Part shown: positions 1 through 8,742 of the stretch, one piece after another | How the letters are laid out: every line of letters begins with the position of its first letter | How positions within the stretch are numbered: the first letter of the stretch is position 1 | NCBI GenBank assembly: GCA_903864275.1 | Contig: CAIPFE010000015.1 | Coordinates: 124,001 to 188,000, forward strand | Source of the DNA: an uncultured Mucilaginibacter sp. | Lineage (GTDB): Bacteria; Bacteroidota; Bacteroidia; Sphingobacteriales; Sphingobacteriaceae | Length of the DNA stretch: 64,000 bases | Direction: 5' to 3' | Made by a program: the position numbers and the translations under genes | Notes under the pieces: model-generated | What the model was told of the DNA's origin: nothing | Seen by the model: the letters and a program-made list of their open reading frames with translations, nothing else | Databases searched by the model: none

Positions 1-174
1 TTTGCAGATAAAAAGGAAAATGGCAAAATCCACTCCGTCCCAAGGTGGAATTTTCATAAATTTCTGATCAGCAAATCGGGCTTGGTTACAGATTTCTTTT
101 ACCCATTTACCAAACCATTGTCTTCAAAGATCAGGAAACGGATAACCCGCCTACTATCCGCCTCAAATAAGTAA
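1..174 (+). CDS. Glutathione peroxidase, C-terminal fragment
   Basis: An open frame enters from the left edge and stops with TAA at 172-174, giving 57 residues. The stretch VPRWNFHKFLISKSG followed by a TKP-like segment matches the conserved end of the glutathione peroxidase fold, where the WNF motif supplies the Trp and Asn of the active-site tetrad. The family reduces peroxides, usually with thioredoxin in bacteria. The catalytic Cys lies outside the window, so a thiol- or selenium-type enzyme cannot be told apart. The tail is longer and more basic than usual. bshB1 starts 5 bases downstream, so the two may be cotranscribed as a thiol/peroxide pair. Confidence 0.7.
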   Translation, partial: FADKKENGKIHSVPRWNFHKFLISKSGLVTDFFYPFTKPLSSKIRKRITRLLSASNK

Positions 175-179
175 TTTTT

Positions 180-902
180 ATGATAAAACTGGATATATTA
201 GTTTTGCCTGTGCACCCTGACGATGCTGAACTTGGCTGTGCAGGTACCATACTAAAACACGTAGCCAATGGTAAAAAAGTGGGCATTGTTGATCTTACCC
301 GCGGCGAATTGGGCACAAGAGGCTCAGCAGAAATAAGGGAACAGGAGGCAACAGAAGCGGCAGGGATACTAGGGTTGTCAGTAAGGGAAAATATAGGGAT
401 CCCTGATGGCTTTTTTCAAAATACACCTGAATACCAGTTAAAAGTTATTGAAGCAATACGTAAGTACCAGCCTGAAATTGTAATTACTAATGCCTATCAC
501 GACAGGCACCCTGATCATGGCCGGGCAAATGAATTGGTGGAAGCTTCGGCATTTTTATCGGGCCTCCGGAAAATTGAAACTCATTTTAACGGCGAAATAC
601 AGCAACCCTGGCGCCCCGGCCTGGTATTACATTTTATACAGGATAATTATATTATGCCCGATATTTTGATCGATGTTACTGAACATTGGGATAAAAAGAT
701 TGAAAGCGTACTCGCTTACGGATCGCAGTTTCATAATCCTGAATGGCAGGACGAACCGCAAACCTATATATCATCCCCTGATTTTATAAAGATCATTGAA
801 GCCCGTGCGCGCGAGTTTGGGAAAAGCATTAGTGTTAAATATGCCGAAGGCTTTACTTCACGGAAAATTTTGGGGGTGGATAATTTATTTGACCTGCGGT
901 AG
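180..902 (+). CDS. bshB1: Bacillithiol biosynthesis deacetylase BshB1
   Basis: 240 residues, the usual length for the PIG-L/LmbE zinc deacetylase family (PF02585). The metal motif VHPDDAELG lies at 11-19 (His12, Asp15) and the second metal motif HPDH at 110-113; the conserved GELGTRG is at 42-48. BshB1 removes the acetyl group from GlcNAc-malate in the second step of bacillithiol synthesis, in the cytoplasm. The fit to the Bacteroidota BshB1 type is close along the whole protein, so the name is more specific than the family. It follows the peroxidase fragment by 5 bases. A convergent unknown gene lies across a short palindromic gap. Confidence 0.9.
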   Translation: MIKLDILVLPVHPDDAELGCAGTILKHVANGKKVGIVDLTRGELGTRGSAEIREQEATEAAGILGLSVRENIGIPDGFFQNTPEYQLKVIEAIRKYQPEIVITNAYHDRHPDHGRANELVEASAFLSGLRKIETHFNGEIQQPWRPGLVLHFIQDNYIMPDILIDVTEHWDKKIESVLAYGSQFHNPEWQDEPQTYISSPDFIKIIEARAREFGKSISVKYAEGFTSRKILGVDNLFDLR

Positions 903-1008
903 TGATTGGATATTAGAGATTGGAGATCATTGGTCAGAGATCAGTAATAACCTCCAGCCCCTGGTAACCCTCCTCAACTAATCTCTAATCTCCAGCCTCT
1001 GATCTCTA
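903..1008. repeat. Intergenic quasi-palindrome, unit like TTAGAGATTGGAGA
   Basis: Left arm (about 905-946) is a run of near-repeats of TAGAGATTGGAGATCA. Right arm (about 979-1008) is ctaatctctaatctccagcc and its continuation, the approximate reverse complement. It fills the gap between two convergent genes and could act as a two-way terminator. The stop codon of the minus-strand gene (TAG, 1006-1008) lies in the right arm. Confidence 0.7.
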
Positions 1009-1449
1009 AGCACGTACGTATTCAAAACGATTATTTTCGGTACTTCTTTCTCTTCTCAACTTATTTTCATTGGCGAGCTTTAAAAGTATGCCCGATAATT
1101 CGGACGTTTTAAAATCTGAATCAAAGGTTTCTTTGCAATAATTTGCTATTGATGAAATTGAACGCGCGGTATCGAAAAAATCCGTAGATAAAAGCTGGTT
1201 TAAAATTTTCGTCGCGCCGGGTTTTTTTGCTCCTTTTGAGGATACATAATTCCCATCGTCACCTCCCTTTTGTTTGTAGCCTCTTTTAATAAAAACCTCG
1301 GTGCCGTCCCCATCTGTCTTTTCCAATTCGATCAGTATATCCAATAGCCTGTCAACTACTCTTACTTGTACAGCTTCTGACTTGAAGGAATTAACAACTT
1401 CTGAGAGTTCAACCAGTTGTTTTTTTAATTTCTCGATATGCTTGCTCAT
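1006..1449 (-). CDS. Unknown protein, possible winged-helix C-terminus
   Basis: 147 residues that I do not recognise. The first 45 residues look like an amphipathic coiled coil (KHIEKLKKQLVELSEVV). The middle is Gly/Lys-rich (KQKGGDDGNYVSSKGAKK, near 58-76) and probably disordered. The last 60 residues end in a pattern like a winged-helix wing (LLKLANENKLRRE, then NRFEYV), suggesting nucleic-acid binding; this is inference from pattern only. It has normal composition and a clean ATG, and stands alone between bshB1 and the transaminase gene. No signal peptide or membrane segment is seen. Confidence 0.6.
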   Translation of the reverse strand: MSKHIEKLKKQLVELSEVVNSFKSEAVQVRVVDRLLDILIELEKTDGDGTEVFIKRGYKQKGGDDGNYVSSKGAKKPGATKILNQLLSTDFFDTARSISSIANYCKETFDSDFKTSELSGILLKLANENKLRRERSTENNRFEYVRA

Positions 1450-1657
1450 GATAATTATAGCTTATAATTACTTATCTTTTCTAATCGAATTTAACACGAA
1501 TAATAATTAAGAATATTGCCTTGCTCGGTGAAAAAGTAGCAGGTATTAGCTTACATTGGGACAATATTCCCTTATTATACTTTTCATTGGCAAATAAACA
1601 GATAAAGTAGCTGATTTAACTGTAAAACAGGCTTTTGTATTAAAAGTGTTACACTTA

Positions 1658-2989
1658 TTACAAATTTGCTGAAATATTTTCAAGTATTGTGAGGCCGTCG
1701 TCAATATGTTTCTGATCAATAATAAGCGCCGGCCTGAAACGGATGCTCTGCTCGCCGCAACCGAGGAACATCACATTCTGTTCCATGGCCGATTTAACAA
1801 AGTTATCCCTGGTGGTTTTATCTGAAAAATCAAAAGCTGTTAGCAATCCTCTACCGCGAATATTGCTGATCACAGGATGCCTTTCAGAGATACTGATCAA
1901 CTGATTTTGCAGATATTCGCCCATTTGGGCAGCGTTATCACATAAGTTATCTTCTTCAATAATTTCCATTATTTTGGATGACCGCACCATGTCAACCAGG
2001 CTGCCGCCCCATGTGGAATTTATACGCGATGAAACATTGAATACGTTATGCTCAACCTCATCAACCCTTGTACTTGCCAGTATGCCGCACACCTGCATTT
2101 TTTTACCAAAGGCTAATATATCGGGCCTGGCATTTTCGCCAAAATGTTCGTGGCACCAAAATTTTCCGGTAAGGCCAACACCGGTTTGTACCTCGTCATA
2201 AATCAGTAATGCCTCATTTTCATCGGCCAGTATCCTTAACTGCTCTAAAAATTCCTGCCTCACATGGTTATCGCCGCCTTCTGACTGTATGGGCTCGATA
2301 ATGATAGCACAAACATCGTCTTTGTTTTCCTCAAAAGCTTTTTTGATCTGTGCAATCGACAGCGCCTCTCTTCTCAACAGATCTTCATGATTAAGATCGC
2401 TATACGGGAAATTCATCTGCGGGTGGGAAACCCTGGGCCAGTCGAATTTCGCATACCATTTCGTTTTTACCGGCTGGGTATTCGTAAGGCTTAAAGTATA
2501 GCCCGAGCGGCCATGGAAAGCATGCTCAAAGTGGATCACTTTAAAACCTATTTCTTTTGTATATCCTTTTGCGAAGTTTTTTTGAACCTTCCAGTCCATT
2601 GCAACTTTCAACGCGTTCTCAATAGCCAATGAGCCGCCTGCGATAAAAAAAGCATGCGGAAGGTATTCCGGTATCCCCACCCTGTCAAAAGTTTCTACAA
2701 ACTGCGCATATTGCGTGGTATAGATATCCGAGTTTGACGGGTTAGTTAAGGCAGCTAGCATCAGGTTCTTTTTAAACTCCTCGTCGTTCACCATTTTTGG
2801 ATGGTTGTAACCCAATGGAACCGATGCAAAACAGGTAAAAAAGTCTAAAAGCGTACGATCATGTTTAGCATCGTAAATATAAACGCCCTTACTTTTTTCC
2901 ATATCAAAAGTTAAGTCGAAGCCATCGGCCAATACATGCTTCCTTAGTGAAGCCTGGACATCTGTGGGAGAAACCTGGAGGTTATACAT
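1658..2989 (-). CDS. lat: L-lysine 6-transaminase
   Basis: 443 residues, a class-III PLP aminotransferase of the Lat type (EC 2.6.1.36), which moves the epsilon amino group of lysine to 2-oxoglutarate and gives the semialdehyde that cyclises to piperideine-6-carboxylate. Visible are the cofactor-binding GGSLAIENA (118-126), the Asp motif DEVQTG (265-270) and the PLP lysine in AFGKK (Lys296). The N-terminus (SPTDVQASLRKHVLADGFD) is typical of Lat and not of ornithine or GABA aminotransferases. A good promoter lies just upstream at 3006-3036. The gene stands alone, so lysine catabolism partners are elsewhere. Confidence 0.9.
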   Translation of the reverse strand: MYNLQVSPTDVQASLRKHVLADGFDLTFDMEKSKGVYIYDAKHDRTLLDFFTCFASVPLGYNHPKMVNDEEFKKNLMLAALTNPSNSDIYTTQYAQFVETFDRVGIPEYLPHAFFIAGGSLAIENALKVAMDWKVQKNFAKGYTKEIGFKVIHFEHAFHGRSGYTLSLTNTQPVKTKWYAKFDWPRVSHPQMNFPYSDLNHEDLLRREALSIAQIKKAFEENKDDVCAIIIEPIQSEGGDNHVRQEFLEQLRILADENEALLIYDEVQTGVGLTGKFWCHEHFGENARPDILAFGKKMQVCGILASTRVDEVEHNVFNVSSRINSTWGGSLVDMVRSSKIMEIIEEDNLCDNAAQMGEYLQNQLISISERHPVISNIRGRGLLTAFDFSDKTTRDNFVKSAMEQNVMFLGCGEQSIRFRPALIIDQKHIDDGLTILENISANL

Positions 2990-3005
2990 ATAAGTTTGAT
3001 TTGTT

Positions 3006-3036
3006 CAAATCTACTTAAAAACCCCCTAAAATCCAA
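3006..3036 (-). promoter_or_regulatory. Bacteroidota-type promoter for lat
   Basis: Minus strand: TTG (3034-3036), 20-base spacer, TAGATTTG (3006-3013). This fits the Bacteroidota sigma-A pattern TTG-N19/20-TAnnTTTG and lies 17 bases ahead of the lat ATG, implying a very short leader. Confidence 0.6.
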
Positions 3037-3218
3037 ATTTAAGCGGTTTTTGAACCAATATGCAAAAAAGTAACTTTAAATTGTTTAAAGTTGGTTTTTG
3101 GACTAAAGTTGGTTTTGGTTTTACGATTTTACATTTATAAACGACGTTGCAGGTAGTAAAAAGCTGCGCGCTTCCTGACAAAAAATATTTAAGTTTATAA
3201 AAAATAAGGCCTGGCATT

Positions 3219-3965
3219 ATGAAGATCATCACCTGGAATTGCAACATGGCTTTCCGAAAAAAGGCTGATCTCTTGTCAGTCTATAAGCCTGATATTTTAG
3301 TTATCCAGGAGTGTGAATGCATTGAAAAGTTAAAATTCACAAATGTAATTGCAAAACCTACCGACACGCTTTGGTTCGGTAATAATCAACATAAAGGGCT
3401 CGCGATTTTTTCATATGGCGATTTAAAACTTAAAGCCCTTGAAGTTCACAACAAGGACCTGCAAATGATCGTTCCAATTTCGGTAACCGGGGGTGAATTT
3501 GATTTTAACTTATTTGCCGTATGGGCTTATAACCCTACTGACCCGGACGGCACCTATGTTGAACAGGTTTGGAAAGCTATTCATCATTACGATGAGTTGC
3601 TTTCATCCAAACTGGCTATCCTTGCCGGGGATTTTAACAGCAATACCATCTGGGACCGGAAACGTAGGGCTGGCAACCACACCAACGTGGTGAAATATTT
3701 AGCCGATAAAGGGATACACAGCACTTACCATTTGCATCACCAGCAAATACAGGGAAAGGAACAGCACCCTACCTTTTACCTGTACAGGCACCTGGATAAA
3801 CCCTATCATCTTGACTATTGCTTTGTTTCGGAGGCTATTGCGGAACGGATGGTTTCCGTGGAAGTTGGGGACCATGCTTTTTGGTGTGTGTATAGCGATC
3901 ATGTGCCGTTGATGGTAACGATAGAGGGTAGAGCCAAGATGCAAGAACCAAGAGCCAGGATATGA
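3219..3965 (+). CDS. Endonuclease/exonuclease/phosphatase family protein
   Basis: 248 residues of the EEP (DNase I-like) fold, PF03372. Motifs in order: TWNCN (5-9, catalytic Asn), QECE (30-33, Glu31 metal ligand), GDFNSN in the middle, and the final SDHVPL (Asp-His pair). These are phosphodiesterases acting on DNA, RNA, phosphoinositides or sphingolipids; the substrate cannot be told from sequence. No signal peptide, so probably cytoplasmic. The last dozen residues (GRAKMQEPRARI) are encoded by the left arm of an intergenic repeat, so the natural end of the protein may once have been shorter. The gene converges on the amt gene. Confidence 0.8.
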   Translation: MKIITWNCNMAFRKKADLLSVYKPDILVIQECECIEKLKFTNVIAKPTDTLWFGNNQHKGLAIFSYGDLKLKALEVHNKDLQMIVPISVTGGEFDFNLFAVWAYNPTDPDGTYVEQVWKAIHHYDELLSSKLAILAGDFNSNTIWDRKRRAGNHTNVVKYLADKGIHSTYHLHHQQIQGKEQHPTFYLYRHLDKPYHLDYCFVSEAIAERMVSVEVGDHAFWCVYSDHVPLMVTIEGRAKMQEPRARI

Positions 3966-4031
3966 AAGCCGGGAACACGGCAACGGGTTTGCGGTTCTAT
4001 CCTGGCTCTTGAATCTTGATTCCTGGCTCTA
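3930..4031. repeat. Quasi-palindrome, unit like AGAGCCAAGATGCAAGAACC
   Basis: Left arm 3930-3964 lies inside the 3' end of the EEP gene; right arm 3995-4031 contains tatcctggctcttgaatc, its near complement, followed by a second ctggctct. Stem of about 14 bases plus looser pairing, loop about 30 bases. Sits between convergent genes. Confidence 0.7.
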
Positions 4032-4066
4032 AAAAAGAAAGCCCGTCCGCGTTTGCGGACAGGCCT
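4031..4066 (-). terminator. Rho-independent terminator after amt
   Basis: Stem gcccgtccgc (4041-4050) with gcggacaggc (4055-4064), one mismatch, GTTT loop. On the minus strand it is followed by a T-rich run, 37 bases past the amt stop. Confidence 0.7.
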
Positions 4067-4102
4067 GGCATAATATAGGTTATTAACAGATCTTACTTTT
4101 AA

Positions 4103-5425
4103 TTATAATCTTTCGCCATGCTGGCTAATGTCGAGACCAATAATTTCTTCTTCATCTGTAACCCTTAATGGCGATATCATATCGGTAATTTTTAATAATA
4201 GCAGTGAGCCAAAAAAAGAAAATATAGATACGGCAACGAGGGCGATGCATTGCACAAAGAATAAATGGGTATGACCAAAAAACAAACCGTCGCCGGTAGT
4301 ATTGCCGGGGTTCACGTTCCGATTGGCAAATACGCCCGTGAGCAACATACCCACCATACCACCGACGCCATGGCAGGGAAATACATCCAGCGTATCGTCA
4401 ATAGAAGTGCGCGTGCGCCATTCCACCACCAGGTTGCTGACCACTGCCGATATAATACCGATAGCCAATGAATGCGGCACCGATACATAACCGGCCGCAG
4501 GCGTAATGGCAACCAGGCCGACCACCGCACCGATGCAGGTGCCCATGGCCGAAGGTTTTTTGCCAAGCAGCATATCAAAAAATATCCAGGTTAACCCTGC
4601 AGCTGCGGATGCTGTAGTGCTGGTTGCCAAGGCGTTTACCGCCAGGTGATTGGCGCCAAATGCTGAGCCCGCATTAAACCCAAACCATCCAAACCAAAGC
4701 AGCCCTGTGCCTATTATTACATAAGTTATCCTTGCCGGGGCATGGCTTGGCTCCTGCCTGCGTTTTAAATATAGCGCGGATGCAAGAGCGGCCCACCCGG
4801 CCGACATGTGCACCACTGTACCACCTGCAAAGTCAAGTACGCCCAACTTATTTAAAATACCGTCGGGATGCCAGGTACAATGTGCCAATGGCGAGAATAT
4901 AAATATGGAAAACAAGCATAGAAATATGATGTACGAGTTAAACCTGATACGCCCAGCAAAGGCGCCGGTGATGAGCGCCGGGGTGATAATTGCAAATTTC
5001 AACTGGTACATGGCAAACAGCAGCAAAGGAATGGTTGGCGCCAGTTTCCAGGTGGCATTGCCAAGCATACCTTTCATCATAAAATAGGTTGAAGGGTTAC
5101 CAATAATTCCATGAAAGCTTTCGCCAAATGCCAGGCTAAAACCAAATATGCCCCATAGTATGGTAATGATAACCATACAAACAATGCTTTGCAGCATAGT
5201 GGAGATCACATTTTTTTTAGTGACCATGCCCCCATAAAAAAAGGCAAGTCCTGGGGTCATGATCAAAACGAGGGCCGTTGACATCAGCATCCAGGCGATA
5301 TCACCGGTATCAAAATGGGGGTTTCCTTTATTATGAAGCTCTACGGATGGGAAAAGGAAGGTTAAAGTTAAAATTACAAGAATTATAAAAAAGGGGAAAT
5401 AACGTTTTATTTGGAATTCGGGCAT
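4103..5425 (-). CDS. amt: Ammonium transporter (Amt family)
   Basis: 440 residues of the Amt/MEP/Rh channel family. It carries the Amt signature around DTGDIAWMLMSTALVLIM, with eleven core membrane helices plus an extra N-terminal hydrophobic segment (residues 10-25) that may be a signal sequence. The pore twin histidines are seen in GGTVVHMSAG and FPCHGVGG. It passes ammonium across the inner membrane, normally controlled by a GlnK-type PII protein; no glnK is adjacent in this window. It lies 90 bases downstream of nuoN on the same strand and has its own terminator. It could be read through from the nuo operon, but nitrogen control argues for its own promoter. Confidence 0.93.
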   Translation of the reverse strand: MPEFQIKRYFPFFIILVILTLTFLFPSVELHNKGNPHFDTGDIAWMLMSTALVLIMTPGLAFFYGGMVTKKNVISTMLQSIVCMVIITILWGIFGFSLAFGESFHGIIGNPSTYFMMKGMLGNATWKLAPTIPLLLFAMYQLKFAIITPALITGAFAGRIRFNSYIIFLCLFSIFIFSPLAHCTWHPDGILNKLGVLDFAGGTVVHMSAGWAALASALYLKRRQEPSHAPARITYVIIGTGLLWFGWFGFNAGSAFGANHLAVNALATSTTASAAAGLTWIFFDMLLGKKPSAMGTCIGAVVGLVAITPAAGYVSVPHSLAIGIISAVVSNLVVEWRTRTSIDDTLDVFPCHGVGGMVGMLLTGVFANRNVNPGNTTGDGLFFGHTHLFFVQCIALVAVSIFSFFGSLLLLKITDMISPLRVTDEEEIIGLDISQHGERL

Positions 5426-5515
5426 TGATAAAATATTTGGCTGAAAGTATGAGTTATATCATACAAAACGAAATAAATGACAGGATTTTTGGAAAAAAGC
5501 ATTGAAATTATCAGC

Positions 5516-7027
5516 CTATAAATAATTAAGAAGAAAATTTGGGAAAATCCCTAACAAAATAATCAAAAAGCATATAGTTATTGATAAAATGATAATATTA
5601 TAGGATTTTATATCAGGATTTACTACAGTATCGCTCCGTTTCAAAAATAAATAGCGCGGAATTTTGATGTAATAGAATAACGATACCACTGTAGTTAGAG
5701 CCCCGGTGATCATCAAAAGCAGCAACATGATGTTATGATTTTGCTGATAAAAGCCGTAAGCTGAGGAAAAAACGAGCAATTTACCGGTAAAGCCGGCCGT
5801 CACAGGCAAGCCGGTTAACGATACAAGCACAATAACAAAACACACGGAAGCCACCGGGTATTTATAACCGAGCCCTTTATAGCCTTCGATATCCTCTGCC
5901 GCTGCTACATTAGTAAAATAGGTGGCGAGCGCCAAAGCCCCGATATTGGCTAACCCATATACAGCAAGGTAATAGGTCAATGCTGAAAATGCAGCAGTAC
6001 CGAAAGTTACAATCGCCATTAATGCGAAGCCGGTATGCCCAATGCTTGAATACGCCAGCATCCGTTTAATATTTTTTTGAAGTACCGCAGCGAAATTTCC
6101 GGCGATCATGGTGATGATGCCGATCACTGCAAAAAACAGGCGAAAATCGAAAGCGGTCCAATAAGGGAAATAGATAAAAGGCCTTAGAAAATTAACCAGC
6201 AGCGCAAACGCGGCTATTTTGGGCAGGGTTGATAACCATGCCGTTACCGGGGTTGAAGCCCCCTGGTAAACATCAGGCACCCAAAAATGGACGGGTACAA
6301 ATGATAGTTTGAAGCCGATCCCAATAAAAACTAACACCAGGGCAAATGATGCTGCCACCGAGTTAACATGGGTTAAGCCAATTTGCAAAATGCCAGCATA
6401 TGAATTTAACGTACCGGTAAACGCATATAATAAGGATATGCCATACAGCATTATGGCCGATGAAGCGGCGCCAAACAGCACATACTTTAGCCCGGCCTCA
6501 GTGCTGAAAGCGCTTTCGGAACGGTAGGTTACCATCAGGTAGGATGCGATAGAAACCATTTCGATAGAGAGATATATGGATAAAAGGTTTACCGCCATCG
6601 CCATTAAATGTAAGCCAAAGACAGAACCGATTACAATGGTATAAAGATCGGACAGTCCTTTTGGATGGGCGCCTAAATGATTATCCCACCCAAAATATAG
6701 CAAAAGCACAAATGCCAGTGCATCGATGATCAGCTTGAAATTTACGGCTGTGTGGGTCAGCAGCAGCATATCGGTAAAGAAAAAATGCCCGTTAGCCTGG
6801 AGGGCAGACAGCAGCAAAGCATTTTGCTGATAATCCTGGCGGATCACCATCAAAATGCTTGCGCAGGCTATGATCCTGCAAAGTTTTTCGGATTCTCTGC
6901 CGAACAGCAGGTCGGTTATCAAAACCACCACGAACACCATCGCCAATAAAATTTCGGGCATAAAATAAGGTATGCTTTCCAAAACTTTGTTTATCGAACC
7001 CGGTAAAAATGGCAGCAGATCGTGCAT
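5516..7027 (-). CDS. nuoN: NADH-quinone oxidoreductase subunit N
   Basis: 503 residues, an antiporter-like proton-pumping subunit in the complex I membrane arm, about 14 membrane helices, with the conserved central block around FKLSFVPVHFWVPDVYQGAS that carries the pumping lysine/histidine environment. Length matches the family. It is the last nuo gene, separated from nuoM by the MuiA-like gene, which ends 5 bases upstream. Together with nuoH-M it builds the ion-translocating arm that couples NADH oxidation by menaquinone to proton export. Confidence 0.95.
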   Translation of the reverse strand: MHDLLPFLPGSINKVLESIPYFMPEILLAMVFVVVLITDLLFGRESEKLCRIIACASILMVIRQDYQQNALLLSALQANGHFFFTDMLLLTHTAVNFKLIIDALAFVLLLYFGWDNHLGAHPKGLSDLYTIVIGSVFGLHLMAMAVNLLSIYLSIEMVSIASYLMVTYRSESAFSTEAGLKYVLFGAASSAIMLYGISLLYAFTGTLNSYAGILQIGLTHVNSVAASFALVLVFIGIGFKLSFVPVHFWVPDVYQGASTPVTAWLSTLPKIAAFALLVNFLRPFIYFPYWTAFDFRLFFAVIGIITMIAGNFAAVLQKNIKRMLAYSSIGHTGFALMAIVTFGTAAFSALTYYLAVYGLANIGALALATYFTNVAAAEDIEGYKGLGYKYPVASVCFVIVLVSLTGLPVTAGFTGKLLVFSSAYGFYQQNHNIMLLLLMITGALTTVVSLFYYIKIPRYLFLKRSDTVVNPDIKSYNIIILSITICFLIILLGIFPNFLLNYL

Positions 7028-7032
7028 TTGTT

Positions 7033-8628
7033 TTATTGAACTATTACAGATTGATTCTTAGGATACTTTACAAGGTACGTTAATTGCAACTTTTTATCAT
7101 CCTGCGAATTTAGCAGGAAATTCCATGAAACCTTGCCTGTAAGCGGATCGGGTTTTACGCCCGATGCGTCTTGTACTTCTACTTCGATGGCAGAATTTTG
7201 CGATACAGGTACCTGATCTTCAACCAGCAGGTTTATTTTTTGATTTTTACGGTTTTTTATGGCTATCTGCCAGCTTTTAGTTTCCTTCCTGTTTGACCCC
7301 AAAGCTTGTTTCTCGGACAGGTTTTTTTCAAGACGGCGGCTCACCAAAATATTTCTGTCTGTTCCTAACGACAGATTTAAAGTATCTGATAGCGTACGTG
7401 TATCAATAACGGATTTACCGACATAAGTTCCTTCAAAAAATAGGTTTGCCTCACCGTATAGAAAATTATACTTACTCCAGTCTGTAATCTGCGCTGTTAA
7501 AAACACATTGGTATTTATTTTAGGCGCAACATAGTATTGATACTTTGCTTTTATTTCAACCAGGTTTATTTCAACTACGCAGGTTTTTCCGTCGCTGTTA
7601 ACGGTATACGGGTTCTCAATGTTAAACTCTACGTTTGTCTGATTTTCTACCTGGCTCACTCCAACCGGTATAGTTTCCGAATATGTTTTACGGTCGGTCA
7701 CAACCACTTCCGCTAAACTGGCGTCGGCGCTGCCGCGGCTTGCCATTTTATCGGCCTCGCATTGCACCGGTAAATTGAGATAGTAAGGATTTAATTCGGG
7801 TTTAATGCCCCCGCTGGTTGGGTTCCCGGTTGACAGTGTAAGCTTAATATTTTTCCAATCCTCGCCGGTTGTTTGGGATACATTTGCCTTGTAAATAATA
7901 GTTAAAGGGCTGTTTACATTTTTGGCTTTAATATCATATGCCGCCCCCCAGCTTGCGTCGTTAACAAGGTAGCTCACTAAAAATGTTGTTTGCAAAGCAG
8001 CCTTTGAAGATATTGCAACAATTATATTACTTGTAGTTGCATTTTGTCTTTCATTAATAGCACTTATTTGCGAGGCATATTTTTGCATTTCGATGTTTAA
8101 TACCTCCAACTGGTTGTTAACAGCGAGTTCTTTTTCCTTTATAGAAGTAAGCCGCTCTGTTTGAAAATCAAGCGCCTGCTTTAATTTTACCACATCGAGG
8201 GCAGTGTTTTCGGCCTTTACAAACTCATTTTTCATTAATGTATTTTCTTCAGCCTGGTATATTGACATAAGGCCATTCTGGATATTGATCTTATCCCTGA
8301 TCAGTTTTTCTGCCGCTTCCAGGTCTTCAACCCTTTTGGTTTTTACCTGGTCGCTTAAATAATCCAGCTCATGCTTTACAGATAGAATAGTAAATTCACC
8401 ATTGGCATGCACCTGGATACTTCTCTCATTAATTTGAGGCGAAATATCAGTAAAAACCAGGTCAGTATTACCGGACCCTATATTTACCATTGCCGACCGC
8501 GTTACCTGCGCCCCGTTTAAAAACACGATAACTTTTTGAACTTTTGAGGCCACTTTCTGATCGCCTTCCGCTTTTGCTGCTACCGCCATAATAAATAAAA
8601 CCGCAGCCATTGATAATTTTTTTAGCAT
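7033..8628 (-). CDS. MuiA-like DUF4139/DUF4140 protein
   Basis: About 531 residues from the ATG at 8628; an upstream in-frame ATG at 8673 would add 15 residues before the signal peptide (MLKKLSMAAVLFIMAVAAKAEG), so the downstream start is preferred. Order: signal peptide, DUF4140 domain (KVIVFLNGAQVTRSA, about residues 30-125), a long coiled coil (about 110-190) and the beta-rich DUF4139 domain to the end. This matches the mucoidy inhibitor A (MuiA) family, whose biochemical role is unknown to me. It is predicted to be in the periplasm or envelope. The notable point is its place inside the nuo operon, between nuoM (114 bases) and nuoN (5 bases). Confidence 0.8.
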   Translation of the reverse strand: MLKKLSMAAVLFIMAVAAKAEGDQKVASKVQKVIVFLNGAQVTRSAMVNIGSGNTDLVFTDISPQINERSIQVHANGEFTILSVKHELDYLSDQVKTKRVEDLEAAEKLIRDKINIQNGLMSIYQAEENTLMKNEFVKAENTALDVVKLKQALDFQTERLTSIKEKELAVNNQLEVLNIEMQKYASQISAINERQNATTSNIIVAISSKAALQTTFLVSYLVNDASWGAAYDIKAKNVNSPLTIIYKANVSQTTGEDWKNIKLTLSTGNPTSGGIKPELNPYYLNLPVQCEADKMASRGSADASLAEVVVTDRKTYSETIPVGVSQVENQTNVEFNIENPYTVNSDGKTCVVEINLVEIKAKYQYYVAPKINTNVFLTAQITDWSKYNFLYGEANLFFEGTYVGKSVIDTRTLSDTLNLSLGTDRNILVSRRLEKNLSEKQALGSNRKETKSWQIAIKNRKNQKINLLVEDQVPVSQNSAIEVEVQDASGVKPDPLTGKVSWNFLLNSQDDKKLQLTYLVKYPKNQSVIVQ

Positions 8629-8742
8629 GATCTTTTTAGTTAAATAAATAATTCCTGTTAATTTTCGCGGCATGTCCTTTAAAAGGAACCGGATTAACTA
8701 CAAGATGCGTGCGCATACGTTTTTCCATAAAAACGCGATTAT

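Noticed and set aside
3026..3247. 73-codon frame upstream of lat
   Set aside because: Overlaps the lat promoter region and the EEP start, is antisense to the latter and has no recognisable domain.
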